Assembly: GCA_003164305.1 (NCBI GenBank)
Contig: PLSZ01000514.1
Location: 6,543-14,888, forward strand
DNA length: 8,346 nt
Source: Acetobacteraceae bacterium
Lineage (GTDB): Bacteria > Pseudomonadota > Alphaproteobacteria > Acetobacterales > Acetobacteraceae
Reading direction: 5' to 3'
Made by a program: the position numbers and the translations under genes. Shown here piece after piece: positions 6,676 through 8,346 of the stretch. Under the pieces are notes generated by a model. It was not told the origin of the DNA, did no database searches, and was given only the letters and a program-made list of their open reading frames with translations. Position 1 is the stretch's first letter, and every line of letters starts with the position of its first letter.

Positions 6676-6803
6676 TCAAAACGTCCCGGTCAGCATCAGA
6701 ACCACGACGATGATAAGTACCAGCCCCAATACGCGCTGTATGGCCACGTCGGTCACGCCGCGATCAGCAACAGCACGACGATGATCAGAAGCAACGCGCG
6801 AAT
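6676..6803 (-). pseudogene. Decayed DUF3309-type small membrane protein gene
   Basis: DUF3309 proteins are about 50-residue peptides: two hydrophobic stretches around a PTWPYS-type turn. Here one frame reads IRALLLIIVVLLLIAA, a TGA stop (6755-6753), then PTWPYSAYWG. A second frame then reads LGLVLIIVVVLMLTGTF to a TGA at 6678-6676. Three lesions are visible. The expected start is ATT (6803-6801) rather than ATG, although a GTGAGGG binding-site-like stretch sits 6 nt upstream. There is an in-frame stop before the Pro-Thr-Trp turn. The frame is lost just after the turn, where several family residues also appear to be missing. Loss by mutation is the natural reading; assembly error would need three separate mistakes. 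DUF3309 function is unknown, though such genes often sit near stress genes. Confidence 0.65.
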
Positions 6804-6924
6804 GACAAACCCTCACCAACAGGCCGGCTGGACGACTCTCATCTCGTTATCGGATGCGTCCGCTCCTGAGGGCGCCGCGCATCGCGAAGTTCTTTCGCCA
6901 CACACGAAAGGAAACCGGCGGGAT
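6804..6924 (-). other. Untranslated stretch between EcfG-type promoter and decayed gene
   Basis: About 120 nt with no convincing gene. The predicted transcript start near 6916 is followed by a small hairpin, CTTTCG (6892-6897) with CGAAAG (6905-6910) around a 7-nt loop. Only very short frames (20-30 codons, no good binding site) are present. It is probably the long leader of the decayed DUF3309 gene. The remainder of the 6508-7011 gap is described under the inverted repeats, the 45-aa ORF, the decayed gene and the promoter. Confidence 0.4.
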
Positions 6925-6949
6925 AACGGGCCGGTCGCCGCAAAGTTCC
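6925..6949 (-). promoter_or_regulatory. Sigma EcfG-type promoter upstream of the decayed DUF3309 gene
   Basis: On the minus strand, GGAAC (6949-6945), 16 nt, then CGTT (6928-6925): an exact consensus match. It lies 63 nt after the DUF883 gene end and about 122 nt before the apparent DUF3309 start. If active, it would now transcribe a broken gene or an RNA, and could read on into the secreted-protein gene at 6507. Confidence 0.65.
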
Positions 6950-6973
6950 CCTGCCCGTCCGCGCGCCCTGGCC

Positions 6974-7000
6974 GGCGCCGCGCCCATCAGACGCGGCGCC
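6974..7000 (-). terminator. GC-rich hairpin after the DUF883 gene, possible T-less terminator
   Basis: GGCGCCGCG (6974-6982) and CGCGGCGCC (6992-7000) form a perfect 9-bp GC-only stem with a 9-nt loop. It starts 12 nt past the DUF883 stop on the minus strand. No T-run follows, so termination is inferred from position and stability only. Confidence 0.45.
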
Positions 7001-7011
7001 CGGGCGGAACG

Positions 7012-7338
7012 TCAGCGACGCGCCAGGAACACGCCCGCGATCAAGCCAACGGAAGCCGCCACCAGAAGAGACGTCATCGGCTGCGCCTCCACCTGACGGG
7101 AAATCCGCGCTCCGGTCTGCGACCCGATCTGATACGCTTCCTCGCTCAGATCCGAAATCGCCGCCGAGGCCCCGCGGCACGCCTCACGCAACGCGTCCGA
7201 GGTGGCGCGGGCGCTTTCGCGCAGGCCGCGGTAGGACAGCGCCTCTCCATTCCCGTTCGACTCGCCCGACACGTCGTTTTCGTGCCCGGCACCGGAGCCG
7301 TTATGCATCGTCGTATCGTCAGCTTTGGACTGGCTCAT
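7012..7338 (-). CDS. DUF883/ElaB-YqjD-like membrane-anchored protein (108 aa)
   Basis: A small tail-anchored inner-membrane protein. E. coli relatives (ElaB, YqjD) are stationary-phase proteins reported to associate with ribosomes at the membrane. The N-terminus (1-33) is polar, Gly/Asn/Ser-rich and probably disordered. Residues about 36-82 form an amphipathic helix (YRGLRESARATSDALREA). Then comes the family C-terminus, VEAQPMTSLLVAASVGLIAG (83-102), ending in the basic ARR anchor. The start at 7338 is firm: AAGGAGG at 7350-7344, 5 nt before the ATG. It lies 30 nt after the possible 35-aa ORF and downstream of an exact EcfG-type promoter at 7518-7494, in keeping with a general-stress gene. 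A GC-rich hairpin follows its stop. Confidence 0.85.
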   Translation of the reverse strand: MSQSKADDTTMHNGSGAGHENDVSGESNGNGEALSYRGLRESARATSDALREACRGASAAISDLSEEAYQIGSQTGARISRQVEAQPMTSLLVAASVGLIAGVFLARR

Positions 7339-7368
7339 CGCCGCCTCCTTGAGGGTTGTATGAAGATT

Positions 7369-7476
7369 TCAGATCGCGTGAATTAAGTACAGCGCGACCA
7401 CGACCGGAACCGGACCGTAAGCGATCCACCATCGCGCGCCGCGCGTTCGATCCCCCTTTCCTGCTCGGCACCCCAT
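7369..7476 (-). CDS. Possible 35-aa single-pass membrane peptide
   Basis: A short frame from ATG at 7476 to TGA at 7371-7369. The product has a basic N-terminal half (MGCRAGKGDRTRGAR) followed by a hydrophobic segment, WWIAYGPVPVVVALYLIHAI, which looks like a membrane helix interrupted by Pro. The frame is open further upstream into the PNPOx gene, but that part is antisense-like shadow. It lies in the gap between two good genes and directly downstream of an exact EcfG-type promoter, with about 10 nt of leader. Against it: a poor ribosome binding site and a length too short to judge by codon use. No family recognised. Confidence 0.35.
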   Translation of the reverse strand: MGCRAGKGDRTRGARWWIAYGPVPVVVALYLIHAI

Positions 7477-7493
7477 CCCCGGGACGTCATATG

Positions 7494-7518
7494 AACGCGC
7501 GGCGTCGATGGCGGTTCC
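7494..7518 (-). promoter_or_regulatory. Sigma EcfG-type promoter for the DUF883 gene
   Basis: On the minus strand, GGAAC (7518-7514), 16 nt, then CGTT (7497-7494): exact consensus. It begins 6 nt past the stop of the PNPOx gene. The predicted start near 7486 serves the possible 35-aa ORF at once and the DUF883 gene after a leader of about 150 nt. Confidence 0.72.
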
Positions 7519-7523
7519 CGACG

Positions 7524-8012
7524 CTACGGCAAGGAGGTGCGGCCTTTGGTACCCACCATCGGACGTTCCCCGAACAATTTGGCTTCGAGAAACTTGATGG
7601 CGAGCACGATCGGATGCGACGGCGCGGTCCAGAACTCTCCGATGTCCGGCTCGAATCGCAGCAGACAGACACGAGGGTCGTCCGGGCCGTCCTGGAAGTA
7701 GGCCTCGGCGTGGTCGTCCCACAGATCCGTGATGGTGTCCGTTTCCGTTACCTGCGAGATTCGACCCGACAACGATACATAAACATTGTCCTTCACGTCG
7801 GTAAACGTCAGACAAGCACCGGAATTTCTCCGGGCGTCCTCGTGGGTCTGACTTTCCCGGTCGGCGAAAAACCAGATCGCGTTTTGCTCGGGACGAGAAA
7901 TCCCGCGCATCGGCCGTGCCCGCACGCCTTCATCGCCATGCGTCACCATCATGCAAACGCCGATTGACTGGACATACGCCCAGATCCGATTCCGTTCAGG
8001 TTGTTTACTCAT
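7524..8012 (-). CDS. PNPOx-fold general stress protein (pyridoxamine 5'-phosphate oxidase-like)
   Basis: A small cytoplasmic split-barrel protein of the general stress protein 26 type; relatives bind flavin, but the substrate is unknown and true pyridoxamine phosphate oxidase activity is not implied. The 162-residue product shows the expected order: an early strand around VCMMVTHGDEG (19-29), RARPM (31-35), IWFFAD (46-51), then ACLTFTD (66-72) and YVSLSGR (78-84). After these come DLWDDHAEAYFQDGPDDPRV (96-115) and the final LLRFEPDIGEFW (117-128). The Gly-Pro-x-Asp-Pro motif before the last strand is typical. The ATG at 8012 is the only credible start; its GGAG is rather far (about 13 nt). 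An exact EcfG-type promoter lies about 107 nt upstream, so induction by general stress is likely. Confidence 0.88.
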   Translation of the reverse strand: MSKQPERNRIWAYVQSIGVCMMVTHGDEGVRARPMRGISRPEQNAIWFFADRESQTHEDARRNSGACLTFTDVKDNVYVSLSGRISQVTETDTITDLWDDHAEAYFQDGPDDPRVCLLRFEPDIGEFWTAPSHPIVLAIKFLEAKLFGERPMVGTKGRTSLP

Positions 8013-8036
8013 GATGAATTGCCATCTCCGAAATGA

Positions 8037-8067
8037 CTGACAGCCCGGCGGATCCGGCCACTGTCAG
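8037..8067 (-). repeat. Hairpin in the PNPOx gene leader
   Basis: CTGACAG (8037-8043) and CTGTCAG (8061-8067) are perfect inverted repeats. Inside them CCGG (8045-8048) pairs with CCGG (8054-8057) around a 5-nt loop. In the predicted minus-strand leader the structure ends about 24 nt before the PNPOx ATG, just ahead of its GGAG. It could affect ribosome access or bind a regulator; no T-run supports termination. Confidence 0.45.
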
Positions 8068-8118
8068 CCCATGCCGCCTGAGAGGCGACGGCGTTCCCTG
8101 CGTTACCAACCGGCGGTC

Positions 8119-8144
8119 AACGCCGCGGGTTGGGCGGAGGTTCC
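8119..8144 (-). promoter_or_regulatory. Sigma EcfG-type promoter for the PNPOx-fold gene
   Basis: On the minus strand, GGAAC (8144-8140), 17 nt, then CGTT (8122-8119): exact consensus with the other allowed spacing. It starts 12 nt after the histidine kinase stop. The predicted start near 8111 gives a leader of about 100 nt containing a hairpin. A GC-rich inverted repeat (about 8107-8130) overlaps the -10 region. Confidence 0.72.
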
Positions 8145-8155
8145 CAATCGGAGCC

Positions 8156-8346
8156 TTAACTGTCGGAAACCAGGCTTTTCGGAAATTCCAGGGTCCAGCG
8201 CAGACCCGTCGCGGCGTAATCGATACGGACCTCGCCATGCAGCGCGCGCGCGACGGTGCGTTCGATGACCACACGGCCGAACCCGCGCCGCCCAGGACGC
8301 TCGACGGGGGGACCGCCGGATTCTTCCCAGGAGAGGGTGCACATCG
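8156..8346 (-). CDS. Sensor histidine kinase, HWE/HisKA_2 type, C-terminal fragment
   Basis: Only the last 62 codons are in the window; the gene enters from the right edge. The visible part is the end of the ATPase (HATPase_c) domain. SWEESGGPPVERP then GRRGFGRVVIERTVARALHG is the G2-box region and following helix as found in HWE/HisKA_2 kinases, including the Trp-x-Glu-x-Gly-Gly-Pro pattern. It closes with strands VRIDYAATGLRWTLEFP. The Met at 8344 is an internal residue, not a start. The sensor domains and phosphorylated His are outside the window, so the signal is unknown. HWE and HisKA_2 kinases frequently feed the PhyR-NepR-EcfG general stress pathway, which fits the EcfG-type promoters next door, but that link is inference. 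Confidence 0.85.
   Translation of the reverse strand, partial: MCTLSWEESGGPPVERPGRRGFGRVVIERTVARALHGEVRIDYAATGLRWTLEFPKSLVSDS

Noticed and set aside
7369..7815. 148-codon minus-strand ORF reaching into the PNPOx gene
   Set aside because: Its upstream two thirds are an out-of-frame shadow of the PNPOx gene; only the last 35 codons lie in free sequence and are listed separately.

Overview
The window reads as a chromosomal segment of a high-GC alphaproteobacterium. I infer Rhodospirillales, possibly Acetobacteraceae. Reasons: four exact matches to the alphaproteobacterial general-stress promoter (GGAAC-N16/17-CGTT, sigma EcfG type), a HWE/HisKA_2-type histidine kinase tail, and a lipid ABC (Mla) operon in an order common in this class. 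Every gene I can support is on the minus strand, so transcription runs from high to low coordinates. The long plus-strand frames are shadows.

Layout in transcription order. At the right edge (8346-8156) is the C-terminal end of a sensor histidine kinase, cut by the window. Next comes a block of small genes that look stress-related: a PNPOx-fold general-stress protein (8012-7524), a possible 35-aa single-pass membrane peptide (7476-7369), a DUF883/ElaB-like membrane-anchored protein (7338-7012) and a decayed DUF3309-type small membrane protein (6803-6676). Sigma EcfG-type promoters sit in front of the PNPOx gene, the 35-aa ORF plus DUF883 pair, and the decayed gene. A secreted protein of unknown function (6507-6028) follows.

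The middle (5871-2353) is one tight operon for a phospholipid/lipid ABC transporter: permease with a fused N-terminal STAS-like domain (MlaE), ATPase (MlaF), MCE substrate-binding protein (MlaD) and an outer-membrane auxiliary lipoprotein (PqiC/ABC_trans_aux). The permease start is odd. A perfect AGGAGG drives a 24-codon out-of-frame ORF whose stop overlaps the likely permease ATG.

Downstream, a fourth sigma EcfG-type promoter (2343-2319) leads into three short tandem genes for exported, threonine-rich proteins (2262-1432). They are clearly related to each other; two are lipoproteins and one has an ordinary signal peptide. A major facilitator transporter follows 20 nt later (1411 to the left edge, missing only its extreme C-terminus) and may be in the same transcript.

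The main result is the clustering of exact sigma EcfG promoters in front of small envelope and stress proteins, including an uncharacterised Thr-rich trio. About 0.13 exact matches would be expected by chance in a window this size at uniform base composition; four are present. No tRNA, rRNA, CRISPR array, insertion sequence or phage gene was seen.
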